From assembly GCA_001819095.1 (NCBI GenBank), contig MHLS01000036.1:1-18612 (forward strand): a stretch of 18,612 nucleotides of DNA. The letters run 5' to 3'. This document shows positions 1 to 6,203 of the stretch, piece by piece (within the stretch, counting starts at the first letter, position 1; the number at the start of each line of letters is the position of its first letter). Below the pieces are notes generated by a model. It searched no databases. It was given only the letters and a program-made list of their open reading frames with translations, and had not been told where the DNA came from. This stretch comes from Candidatus Lloydbacteria bacterium RIFCSPLOWO2_02_FULL_54_12 (GTDB lineage Bacteria > Patescibacteriota > Minisyncoccia > Phycocordibacterales > UBA6899). A program made the position numbers and the translations under genes.

Positions 1-615
1 CACTAGAATATCTAGCCCTGGTAAGGTTTTTCGTGTACCATCGAATTGAACCACATAATCCACCGCTTGTGCAAGTCCCCGTCTATTCCTTTGAGTTTTA
101 ATCTTGCGATTGTACTACCCAGGCGGTTCTCTTAACGCGTTAGCTTAGCCTCGCAGAGGGTCGATACTCCGCAAGGCGAGAGAACATCGTTTAGGGCGTG
201 GACTACTGGGGTATCTAATCCCATTCGCTACCCACGCTTTCGTGCCTCAGTGTCAGCAATGCACCAGTCTCTTGCCTTCGCATTTGGTGTTCCCCATGAT
301 ATCAACGGATTTCACCCCTACACCATGAGTTCCAGAGACCTCTTACATGCTCGAGTCGTGCCGTTTCCCCTGCGTCTTCCCGGTTGAGCCGGAAATATTT
401 CACAGAAGACTAACACGACCACCTACGCACACTTTACGCCCAGTGATTCCGGATAACGCTCGGGGCTCACGTATTACCGCTGCTGCTGGCACGTGATTAG
501 CAGCCCCTTATTCATGAGGTACTGTCGCTATGTCATCCCTCATAAAAGACCTTTACACACCGAAATGCTTCATCAGTCACGCGGCGTCGCTCCATCAGAC
601 TTTCGTCCATTGTGG

Positions 616-646
<31 letters not shown>

Positions 647-869
647 ATGGGCCGTGTCGCAGTCCCATCGGTGGGGGTTCGCCTCTCAGCGCCCCTAAGC
701 GTCAAAGCCTTGGTAGGCCATTACCCTACCAACTAGCTGATACTTCGCAGGCCGATCCCATAGCGATAAATCTTTCCTCTCGCGAGTGTATCAAGTATTA
801 GTCCGACTTTCGTCGGATTATTCCTGACTACGGGGTTCGTTCCTACGTGTTACTACCTCGTCTGCCGGT

Positions 870-1032
870 GGCGCATCACCGCATTCGCGAAACGCGAACG
901 CAGAAACAAGATTTAAGATTTAGGAAATAAGATTTTAAGAATCAAAATCTGCAAAGCAGATTTTTCTTAAATCCTATTTCTTAATTCATATCTCTTACCT
1001 CTGCGCACGTCTCGTGCGCACGGTGATGCGCC
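870..1032 (-). other. Expanded V1 / helix 6 of 16S rRNA (139-nt insert closed by a 12-bp stem)
   Basis: The segments GGCGCATCACCG (870-881) and CGGTGATGCGCC (1021-1032) are perfectly complementary and form a 12-bp closing stem where the short helix 6 hairpin lies in E. coli. The 139 nt between them fold into at least three hairpins: a GC-rich one at 1001-1019, a long AT-rich imperfect palindrome at about 908-988, and a GC-rich one at about 883-900. The flanking rRNA is intact on both sides. Insertions in CPR 16S genes are established, and some are removed from the mature rRNA. Whether this one is excised cannot be seen from DNA. Confidence 0.85.
908..988. repeat. AT-rich palindromic repeat, copy 1 (inside 16S V1)
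   Basis: This is an imperfect inverted repeat. The plus-strand arm from 910 matches the reverse complement of 13308-13333 exactly over 26 nt and continues with a one-base offset. The centre is a perfect hairpin (AAAATCTGC / GCAGATTTT, 945-966). The base composition is far more AT-rich than the rest of the rRNA gene, which supports a later insertion. Confidence 0.8.
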
Positions 1033-1287
1033 CCCTCGACTTGCATGCCTTATCCACGCCGCCAGCGTTCATCCTGAGCTAGGATCAAACTCTTAAATAA
1101 AAGTGAAACGAGACAAAAGAAAGCATACCATCACTTGCGCGATGATCATTTGTTTCACATTCAAGAACTTGCACTACTTCTCAATCATTCTTTTTTACCC
1201 GCCAAAATCTTGACCTTCAAAATTTAGTCGGGTAAGTAACACACATATGTAGTTTCTTGTTGTCGGTCCCGACAAACAAAAAACGGC

Positions 1288-1299
1288 TTTCAAAGATCC
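1288..1299 (-). promoter_or_regulatory. boxA-like antitermination site in the rRNA leader
   Basis: On the minus strand the leader contains GGATCTTTGAAA, close to boxA sequences of bacterial rRNA leaders (core CTTTGAAA). It lies about 190 nt upstream of the 16S 5' end and about 70 nt after the promoter, the usual place. BoxA recruits NusB/NusE to protect rRNA transcription from early termination. The rest of the 1101-1365 leader holds a small hairpin (TTGTCGG / CCGACAA near 1259-1275) and no convincing gene. Confidence 0.5.
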
Positions 1300-1365
1300 G
1301 TACGTTCTTTCCTCCAAATTGCTCCCGCCTCATTGGGCGTACCCGTCTGAAATGAACGTACTGGC

Positions 1366-1393
1366 ATTATACAGATGGGGCGCAAGCGGTCAA
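1366..1393 (-). promoter_or_regulatory. rRNA promoter (TTGACC - 16 bp - TATAAT)
   Basis: On the minus strand a -35 box TTGACC (1393-1388) is followed after 16 bp by a perfect -10 box TATAAT (1371-1366). Transcription would start near 1359, giving a leader of about 260 nt before the 16S rRNA. The -35 box overlaps the target-site duplication of the MITE-like element at 1395-1508, so everything upstream of -35 is now mobile-element sequence. Confidence 0.75.
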
Positions 1394-1513
1394 CCCCGTT
1401 AGAAGTCGCGTGCGCCAAGTTGAGAATATGCCTGATAATAGCACTCCGCAATGCGTAAATAGTTCTTTGTTGTGGCCATAAAACGCACGCGCACTACTTC
1501 TAACAGGGTCAAC
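1390..1513. mobile_element. MITE-like palindromic element 1 with 5-bp target duplication
   Basis: The element core is 1395-1508 (114 bp). It begins CCCGTTAGAAGTCGCG and ends ACTACTTCTAACAGGG, so the ends are a nearly perfect terminal inverted repeat of about 12 bp, with G/C-rich arms continuing inward. TCAAC is repeated directly on both sides (1390-1394 and 1509-1513). The terminal repeat is followed inward by the tetranucleotide GTCG on one end and GTAG on the other, reminiscent of REP sequences. It holds no transposase and only a 26-codon minus-strand ORF. A second copy with the same ends is at 10684-10802. Confidence 0.65.
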
Positions 1514-1548
1514 CCTATGGGGGGCGAGGCCGCTCATGGAGAAAGGCC

Positions 1549-1579
1549 CCAAAACAACAAAGCGAGGTAAACGCCTCGC
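1549..1579 (-). terminator. Rho-independent terminator after the small Ala-rich genes
   Basis: On the minus strand a stem GCGAGG (1579-1574) / CCTCGC (1567-1562) with a 6-nt loop is followed by TTTGTTGTTTT. It lies about 30 nt after the stop codon of the gene at 1608-1859 and before the MITE-like element and the rRNA promoter. Confidence 0.65.
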
Positions 1580-1607
1580 CTTGGTTCGGTTATCTCGATA
1601 TATTGGG

Positions 1608-1859
1608 TCACTTGTACCCTCTCCGTTGCTGGTCCGTGCTGTCCCAATCAAAAGACTCGTCAATCGCCTTGCGCGCCGCGGAAATATCCGCTTCCGCCTG
1701 CGGTCGCGCCAAGGCCTCGGCGGCTTCTGCGGCGGCTCGGGCGGCCCTTGTCGCGGCCACCATCTTTTCCAAATTTTCATCAGAAATGGCGGAAAGATCC
1801 TGAAAACCTGATTCCGCGCGACCCGCACTCGGGTCCGCATTCAATGAGTTGCCTGGCAT
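1608..1859 (-). CDS. Small Ala-rich helical protein (83 aa), function unknown
   Basis: I do not recognise this protein. From the ATG at 1859 it encodes 83 aa with no signal peptide or membrane segment. The N-terminal third is polar and probably disordered. Residues about 24-68 are very Ala-rich with regular charged residues, and a helix or coiled coil is likely there. The reading frame continues upstream to a TTG at 1922, but that would overlap the preceding gene, so the ATG is preferred. No clear Shine-Dalgarno sequence precedes it. It follows the 67-aa gene at 1891-2094 in the same direction, 31 nt away, and both carry a similar segment (ISAAKEVL versus ISAARKAI), so they could be a diverged duplicate pair sharing one promoter and terminator. 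Confidence 0.55.
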   Translation of the reverse strand: MPGNSLNADPSAGRAESGFQDLSAISDENLEKMVAATRAARAAAEAAEALARPQAEADISAARKAIDESFDWDSTDQQRRGYK

Positions 1860-1890
1860 AATTATCGTATGTTTAAAGACGGCTGATAAA

Positions 1891-2094
1891 TTACTCTCCG
1901 CGCGCCGCGACGAGTCCGGCAAGTGTAGCGCGGATCTCCGGCGTGTCGATACCGGCTTCGTTTTGCAATTCCTGCAGTGTCCCGATCATGTCGTTGATCT
2001 CTTCGCGGTCAGCCCCGCCCCCCTCTGCACGCGCAAGGACCTCTTTCGCCGCCGAAATATTCACTTCTCCCGCGCCGCTTCTTTCATTTTTCAT
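1891..2094 (-). CDS. Small helical protein (67 aa), function unknown
   Basis: An unrecognised 67-aa acidic protein with an ATG start at 2094. It looks mostly helical: residues about 12-25 (ISAAKEVLARAEG) and 30-46 are amphipathic, followed by IDTPEIRATLAGLVAARGE. There is no signal peptide. A good promoter (TTGCGT - 17 bp - TATAAT, 2164-2136) lies upstream with a leader of about 35 nt, which supports it being expressed. The short helical segment shared with the next gene (1608-1859) suggests the two are related. Both sit between secDF and the rRNA operon. Confidence 0.6.
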   Translation of the reverse strand: MKNERSGAGEVNISAAKEVLARAEGGGADREEINDMIGTLQELQNEAGIDTPEIRATLAGLVAARGE

Positions 2095-2135
2095 ATGTGT
2101 GTTTGATAAGCTGTTACTTTCTTATCTATGTCGTC

Positions 2136-2164
2136 ATTATACACTAAAATACTGACGGACGCAA
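2136..2164 (-). promoter_or_regulatory. Promoter for the two small Ala-rich genes
   Basis: On the minus strand TTGCGT (2164-2159) and TATAAT (2141-2136) are separated by 17 bp. The predicted start is near 2129, about 35 nt before the ATG at 2094. It lies in the gap after secF, so the small genes need not depend on the secDF transcript. Confidence 0.65.
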
Positions 2165-2202
2165 GTTCTCATTCGAGGCGATATTGAGCCGTGACGCAGG
2201 GT

Positions 2203-3126
2203 CTACTTGCGCTGACTGCGCCCACCTTCTCTCTTTCGCTGCCACTCTTCGATTGCGACCAAAAGGGGCGATGCAAGGAATATCGAGGAGTACGTTCCCG
2301 CGACGATACCGATTGCGAGTGTGAGCGCGAAGTTCTTGGTCGTCTCGCCGCCAACGAAGTAGAGCGCGAGGATGACAAGAAGGACCGTGAACGAAGTGTT
2401 GATCGAGCGAACGACGGTCTGCTCGATGGAGTGTCCCACCGTCACGTTGAATTCCTTCCATGTGCGCAGTTTCAAATTCTCGCGCGTGCGGTCGAAAACG
2501 ACGATAGTGTCGTGGACCGAGAAGCCGAGAATCGTGAGGATCGCCGTCACAAAGAGCACGTCGATCTGCACGTCGATGAAGAAGTGACCGAGCGCGATAT
2601 ATACACCCGTCGGTACGACGACGTCGTGGATGAGCGCAACAATGGCGACCAGTCCGTAGACCCACGAAGAAATAGGATGTGAGACGTGGCGGAACGCAAA
2701 GGCGATATAGAGCACGATCGCAAGAATGACGGTAAGAATCGCCCACAGCGCTTTGGAGCGGAGTTCCGAGCCGATGGTGGGGCCTATGGAGTTGAACCGG
2801 CGTTCGGAGACTGCAACCTTCCCGTCGTCGGAAATGACGCGCATCAACTCCTGCCGCTCGGGCTCGGAGAGACTTTTGGTGCGCACGATATACCCGTCTT
2901 CGCCGGTCGCCTGCGCCACGACTCCGTGCCATTCGAGCGTCGCAAGTCGCGCCTTCAGGGTCTCCGCATCGGGCCGCCCGTCGGGGAATCCCGCCTCAAG
3001 AATGGTCCCACCGGTGAACTCGATGCCGAAGTTCCACGGGTAGAATACCGCGAGCGGAAGGAGCGCGAGAAGGGTCAAGACTCCCGAGAGGATGAAGAAG
3101 AATTTTTTGTGTTTGATGATAAACAT
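2203..3126 (-). CDS. secF: Protein translocase subunit SecF
   Basis: A 307-aa SecF, normal for the family. SecD and SecF form an inner-membrane complex that uses the proton motive force to help pull secreted proteins through and off the SecYEG channel. Residues 8-30 form the first membrane helix, followed by the SecF signature FGIEFTGGT (33-41) and a small periplasmic domain (about 42-122). Five membrane helices follow. The conserved acidic positions are seen in LIHDVV (D168) and GFSVHDTIVVFDRTREN (D206 onward). The ATG at 3126 comes 9 nt after the secD stop, so the two are co-transcribed and probably translationally coupled. No clear terminator follows the stop codon. Confidence 0.96.
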   Translation of the reverse strand: MFIIKHKKFFFILSGVLTLLALLPLAVFYPWNFGIEFTGGTILEAGFPDGRPDAETLKARLATLEWHGVVAQATGEDGYIVRTKSLSEPERQELMRVISDDGKVAVSERRFNSIGPTIGSELRSKALWAILTVILAIVLYIAFAFRHVSHPISSWVYGLVAIVALIHDVVVPTGVYIALGHFFIDVQIDVLFVTAILTILGFSVHDTIVVFDRTRENLKLRTWKEFNVTVGHSIEQTVVRSINTSFTVLLVILALYFVGGETTKNFALTLAIGIVAGTYSSIFLASPLLVAIEEWQRKREGGRSQRK

Positions 3127-3135
3127 GGCGAGAAG

Positions 3136-4542
3136 TTACTTGAGTCCGGACCCGAATAAGAATCGCACGACTTTGCCGCTCCCGTGCGTGCCGAGGGAGT
3201 AAAGGAATGTGCGCGTGACGGTGATAGCGGAGAACATCGAAATGAGGACGCCCAAGCCGAGCGTCAATGCGAATCCTTTCACCAAGGACGTGCCGAACCA
3301 GAAAAGGATCGTCGCAGAAATGATGGAGGAAACGTTCGAGTCGCGGATAGAAAGCCACGCCCGCGCAAAGCCGTCATGCATGGCATCGGCAATGTCCTTC
3401 CCCTTCATAAGCTCCTCTTTCATGCGTTCGAAGATGAGGATGTTCGCGTCGACCGCCATGCCGATGGAGAGGATGAAACCGGCGATACCGGCCGCCGTGA
3501 GCGTGACGGGGATGAATTTGAATATCGCGAGCATGACCGCAATATAGATAGCGAGCGCAACGGTCGCCACAATGCCCGGAGCGCGATACCAAAGGATGAG
3601 GAAGAGTGCGACGAGGAGGACGCCGTAGAGGCCCGCGCGCACGCCGGAGGTCAGCGCACGCTCTCCCAAGGACGCTCCGATCGTCTGCGTCGAGAGGAGT
3701 ACGATCGGAACAGGAAGCGCGCCGGAATTCAGGCGCCCGACCAGCTCCTGCGCTTCTTGAATATTGAAATTTCCGGATATCTCGGCGTTGCCGTCCAATA
3801 TCGCCTCGCGAACGGTAGGGGTCGAAATGGGCGCACCGTCGAGGTAGATGGCGACGGCCTTTCCGATGTTCTCCTTGGTAATCGAAGCGAACAGCTCACG
3901 TCCCTCGTCGGTGAAGGTGAGCAGCACTTTGGGCTCGTTCGTACGCGAGTCAAAAATGAGCGAGGCCTTCGCCAGCTTCGAGCCGTTAAGCGCGGTGGGG
4001 AGAAAATTGGGGTCTTCCTGAAGAAGGGGCTCGCTGTAGAAGATAATCTGTTTTTCGAGGTCGGTAATACCCGGCTTTTTGAGGTCCTCCTGCGCTTTCG
4101 TATATGCCTCGCGGATCTTCGTCTTCTCTTCTCCGTCGGGGCGCTCGGTCTTGAACTCAAGCAAGGGTGTCTGTCCGATGAGCTCGACCGCCTGTTTGAT
4201 ATCGGTCACGCCGGGAAGGTCGACGATGAGCCGCTGGCGCGAATCACCCGAGAGCGTGTTGACTTCTTCCGTCTGCACGACCGGCTCGGAAACGCCGAAG
4301 AGGTTCACACGCCGTTCGATGACGTCGCGCAATGCCGCCATGGTCTGGCGCAATTCGTTCGCCGCAATCTTCGACGTATCCGCTTCGTAGACGAGCTCGG
4401 TGCCGCCTTCAATGTCGAGGCCGTACTTGAAGGGTCGGTCGCCAAAGGGCATCATCGTTTTTTGTTCGCTCGGGTAGACGAAATAGCCGATGGTAGCCCC
4501 TGCGAGGAGCAAAATAAAAGCGATAAAGCGCTTCCTCCACAT
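3136..4542 (-). CDS. secD: Protein translocase subunit SecD
   Basis: A 468-aa SecD, the partner of SecF immediately downstream. Seen in order: an N-terminal membrane helix (residues 6-23), the SecD signature YGLDIEGGTEL (40-50), periplasmic P1 domain segments up to about 280 (including DEGRELF..ITKENIGKAVAIYLDG), then the C-terminal membrane domain with GMAVDANILIFERMKEE (361-377). D365 there is the conserved membrane Asp needed for proton coupling in this family. I chose the ATG at 4542 because it starts right before the membrane helix and lies 9 nt after a perfect TATAAT; a longer frame opening at a GTG at 4593 would run across that promoter. With such a short leader the mRNA is probably leaderless. 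Confidence 0.95.
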   Translation of the reverse strand: MWRKRFIAFILLLAGATIGYFVYPSEQKTMMPFGDRPFKYGLDIEGGTELVYEADTSKIAANELRQTMAALRDVIERRVNLFGVSEPVVQTEEVNTLSGDSRQRLIVDLPGVTDIKQAVELIGQTPLLEFKTERPDGEEKTKIREAYTKAQEDLKKPGITDLEKQIIFYSEPLLQEDPNFLPTALNGSKLAKASLIFDSRTNEPKVLLTFTDEGRELFASITKENIGKAVAIYLDGAPISTPTVREAILDGNAEISGNFNIQEAQELVGRLNSGALPVPIVLLSTQTIGASLGERALTSGVRAGLYGVLLVALFLILWYRAPGIVATVALAIYIAVMLAIFKFIPVTLTAAGIAGFILSIGMAVDANILIFERMKEELMKGKDIADAMHDGFARAWLSIRDSNVSSIISATILFWFGTSLVKGFALTLGLGVLISMFSAITVTRTFLYSLGTHGSGKVVRFLFGSGLK

Positions 4543-4551
4543 AATAGGGGG

Positions 4552-4580
4552 ATTATAAGGGGTATCAAACTGTGGAGCAA
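4552..4580 (-). promoter_or_regulatory. secDF promoter, nearly leaderless
   Basis: On the minus strand TTGCTC (4580-4575), a 17-bp spacer and a perfect TATAAT (4557-4552). Only 9 nt separate the -10 box from the secD ATG, so the predicted transcript has a leader of 0-3 nt and no room for a Shine-Dalgarno sequence. Confidence 0.7.
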
Positions 4581-4598
4581 GTACCCTCAACACAAACC

Positions 4599-4616
4599 AG
4601 CATTACGCGCAATGCT
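4599..4616 (-). terminator. Weak hairpin after the PAP2 gene
   Basis: The perfect inverted repeat AGCATT / AATGCT with a 6-nt centre lies about 32 nt after the PAP2 stop codon and before the secD promoter. On the minus strand it is followed by GGTTTGTGTT, a poor U-tract, so termination activity is uncertain. Confidence 0.3.
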
Positions 4617-4648
4617 AGTTCAGCAAAGAAGGGGTCCCGCAGATTAAG

Positions 4649-5188
4649 TCATTTTTTCGGATTCGCAAAAAGACCGTGAAAAAGAAGCGCGAGCGCGCCG
4701 CCGAAAAGGAAGCCGGCGAGAATGTCGATGGGGTAATGGATGCCGACGGCGACGCGCGCGAGGCCGACTACGAGAGCGCCCGCGAGAAACCACGCTCCGG
4801 TCTTTTTGTTGCGCAGATACATCGTCATACCGAGCGCCGCAAAGACGCTTGCATGAGACGACGGGAAAGCACCGAGGGGGTCGTCGACCAAAACGAGCGG
4901 AGTAAAGGAGAGATCAAAAAATGGCCGCGCGGACGGGTACGTGAGTTTCCACAACTCCGCCAAGAGTCCCGCGGCGAGCACGGTGGAGAGGAGCTCGAAC
5001 AAATACCGCGCAGAATCTTGAAGGCGGCGGCGTCCCTCTCCCCGAAAAAACGGAGCGCACTCGATCGCTAAAGCGGCGGCAACAAGGAGATACGGCAACC
5101 AGTGTGCACAAAAGACCGCGAGAAACGACAGCGTGGCGTTTCCGGACACGAACTCATTGAGCGCAATCAGGGATTGCTGGTCGATCAT
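4649..5188 (-). CDS. PAP2-family membrane phosphatase (probable undecaprenyl-diphosphate phosphatase)
   Basis: A 179-aa integral membrane protein with the three PAP2 motifs: KLTYPSARP (K81...R88-P89), PSSH (109-112, the PSGH motif with Ser for Gly), and ARVAVGIHYPID (R145, H151, D155; Ala replaces the usual Ser before Arg). These residues form the phosphatase site facing outside the membrane. In bacteria of this size class the usual role is recycling undecaprenyl diphosphate (BcrC/PgpB type), which fits the neighbouring sugar transferase and SEDS genes; the substrate is inferred. The ATG at 5188 follows a TATGCT -10-like box (5203-5198) by 9 nt, the same spacing as for secD and glyA, suggesting a leaderless mRNA. 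A palindromic repeat (5228-5291) separates it from folD. Confidence 0.88.
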   Translation of the reverse strand: MIDQQSLIALNEFVSGNATLSFLAVFCAHWLPYLLVAAALAIECAPFFRGEGRRRLQDSARYLFELLSTVLAAGLLAELWKLTYPSARPFFDLSFTPLVLVDDPLGAFPSSHASVFAALGMTMYLRNKKTGAWFLAGALVVGLARVAVGIHYPIDILAGFLFGGALALLFHGLFANPKK

Positions 5189-5227
5189 ATTTCTTCAAGC
5201 ATACAGGAAATAGGCAGTGTACGAAAA

Positions 5228-5291
5228 CCCCACATACAAGGTCGGACCTTGTATGTGGGGGATTAATTCCTAAGATTCGACCTTGTATGTT
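5228..5291. repeat. TACAAGGT palindromic repeat, copy 1 (three half-units, runs into folD)
   Basis: A perfect palindrome with 15-bp arms (CCCCACATACAAGGT / ACCTTGTATGTGGGG, 5228-5260, 3-nt centre) is followed by a spacer resembling the loop of the copy at 6963-7012 and by a third half-unit, GATTCGACCTTGTATGT (5275-5291). This last unit supplies the C-terminal codons and stop of folD. The hairpin lies between the folD stop and the PAP2 start. Confidence 0.8.
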
Positions 5292-6121
5292 CCATCCTGC
5301 CCTGTCTTTTTCGCCAACACCAAAAGGTTCTTGAAGATGAGCGCGACGGTGATCGGCCCCACGCCCCCTGGGACCGGAGTGAACAATCCTGCGACCTTGG
5401 CACATTCCGGATCCGCGTCACCGACCAACTTGCCTTCCGCCTCGCTGGTGCCCGCGTCGATCACCACGGCGCCGTGCTTCAACCACTCGGGGCGAAGAAG
5501 TCCCGGCTTCCCCACACCGGAGACGATGATGTCGGACTCCCGCACATGCTCCGCAAGGTCCGGTATCGGTTTGTCGACCACGGTCACATGCGCACCGTTG
5601 TGGCGAAGAAAAAGCGCGGCGGGCACCCCGACCAAGCGACCGTGACCCAAGACGAGCGCCTCCTTCCCCGAAACGGCGACCATATTGTGTTCGAGGATCT
5701 CCTGCATGGCGCCTGCGATAGGCGGAAGAACAAGAGCATCGCCGCGCCGGAATGCCGCCACCGCGTTGGTCGAGAGCACATCGACGTCTTTCTCAAGGGG
5801 CACCGCATCGAGTATCTTTCGCGCATCAATGGAAGGCGGAAGCGGGAGCTGGACGATGATGCCGGCGACACCTCTGTCGGCGCCGAGCCTCGCAACCGTA
5901 CGCACGAGCGCATCCGCATTCGCAGATACGGGAAAGTGGTATTCGACGACGGGAATGCCGAGCGCCTCACCCGTCTTCTTCTTAATGCGGACGAAACTCT
6001 CGATAACGGGGTTCTCGCCGACCACGACGATCGCGAGGGTGGGGGGCACGGCAAAACCGCGCACGGCACGCGCGACCTTCTCTCGAATTCCCTCTGCGAT
6101 CATTTTGCCGTCGATGATCAT
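5270..6121 (-). CDS. folD: Bifunctional methylenetetrahydrofolate dehydrogenase / cyclohydrolase FolD
   Basis: A 283-aa FolD, normal length. FolD oxidises 5,10-methylene-THF to methenyl-THF with NAD(P)+ and hydrolyses it to 10-formyl-THF, in the cytoplasm; it uses the product of GlyA, encoded two genes upstream. Seen: SFVRIKKK (42-49, catalytic Lys is K47, with Phe43 where most FolD have Tyr), VQLPLPPSID (90-99), KDVD (111-114, followed by V where most have G), GHGRLVGVP (159-167, where most have GRSxxVGxP), and the C-terminal signature TPVPGGVGPITVA (248-260). The fold is clear but several usual substrate and cofactor residues differ. The last residues (TYKVES) are encoded by a palindromic repeat. 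The ATG at 6121 lies 6 nt after an extended -10 box. Confidence 0.93.
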   Translation of the reverse strand: MIIDGKMIAEGIREKVARAVRGFAVPPTLAIVVVGENPVIESFVRIKKKTGEALGIPVVEYHFPVSANADALVRTVARLGADRGVAGIIVQLPLPPSIDARKILDAVPLEKDVDVLSTNAVAAFRRGDALVLPPIAGAMQEILEHNMVAVSGKEALVLGHGRLVGVPAALFLRHNGAHVTVVDKPIPDLAEHVRESDIIVSGVGKPGLLRPEWLKHGAVVIDAGTSEAEGKLVGDADPECAKVAGLFTPVPGGVGPITVALIFKNLLVLAKKTGQDGTYKVES

Positions 6122-6127
6122 GGAGTA

Positions 6128-6136
6128 ATGCTAGCA
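6128..6136 (-). promoter_or_regulatory. folD extended -10 promoter, leaderless
   Basis: On the minus strand TGCTAGCAT (TGn + TAGCAT) ends 6 nt before the folD ATG, which places the predicted start at or next to the A of the start codon. It sits immediately after the U-tract of the upstream gene's terminator, so folD has its own transcript. Confidence 0.5.
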
Positions 6137-6137
6137 C

Positions 6138-6178
6138 AAAAAAATCCGCCTGCCTGCGCAGACAGGCCCGAGGCGGAT
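6138..6178 (-). terminator. Rho-independent terminator of the metzincin-like lipoprotein gene
   Basis: On the minus strand ATCCGCCT (6178-6171) pairs with AGGCGGAT (6151-6144), with a nested GCCTG / CAGGC hairpin between them, followed by a run of T (6144-6138). It is about 25 nt after the stop codon at 6204. Confidence 0.85.
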
Positions 6179-6203
6179 CGTGTGTCGTGATCAACCCTAG
6201 GGG

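Noticed and set aside
1399..1479. 26-codon minus-strand ORF inside MITE-like element 1
   Set aside because: It resembles the ORF in element 2 only in its first codons and the stop falls in the terminal repeat; the two elements are oriented oppositely by their ends, so conserved coding is not supported.
2144..2932. 262-codon minus-strand ORF overlapping secF
   Set aside because: Out-of-frame shadow of secF with Arg/His-rich composition and no motif.
3184..4647. 487-codon plus-strand ORF opposite secD
   Set aside because: It is the antisense shadow of secD, made of low-complexity charged residues caused by GC-rich codon bias; secD has clear family motifs.
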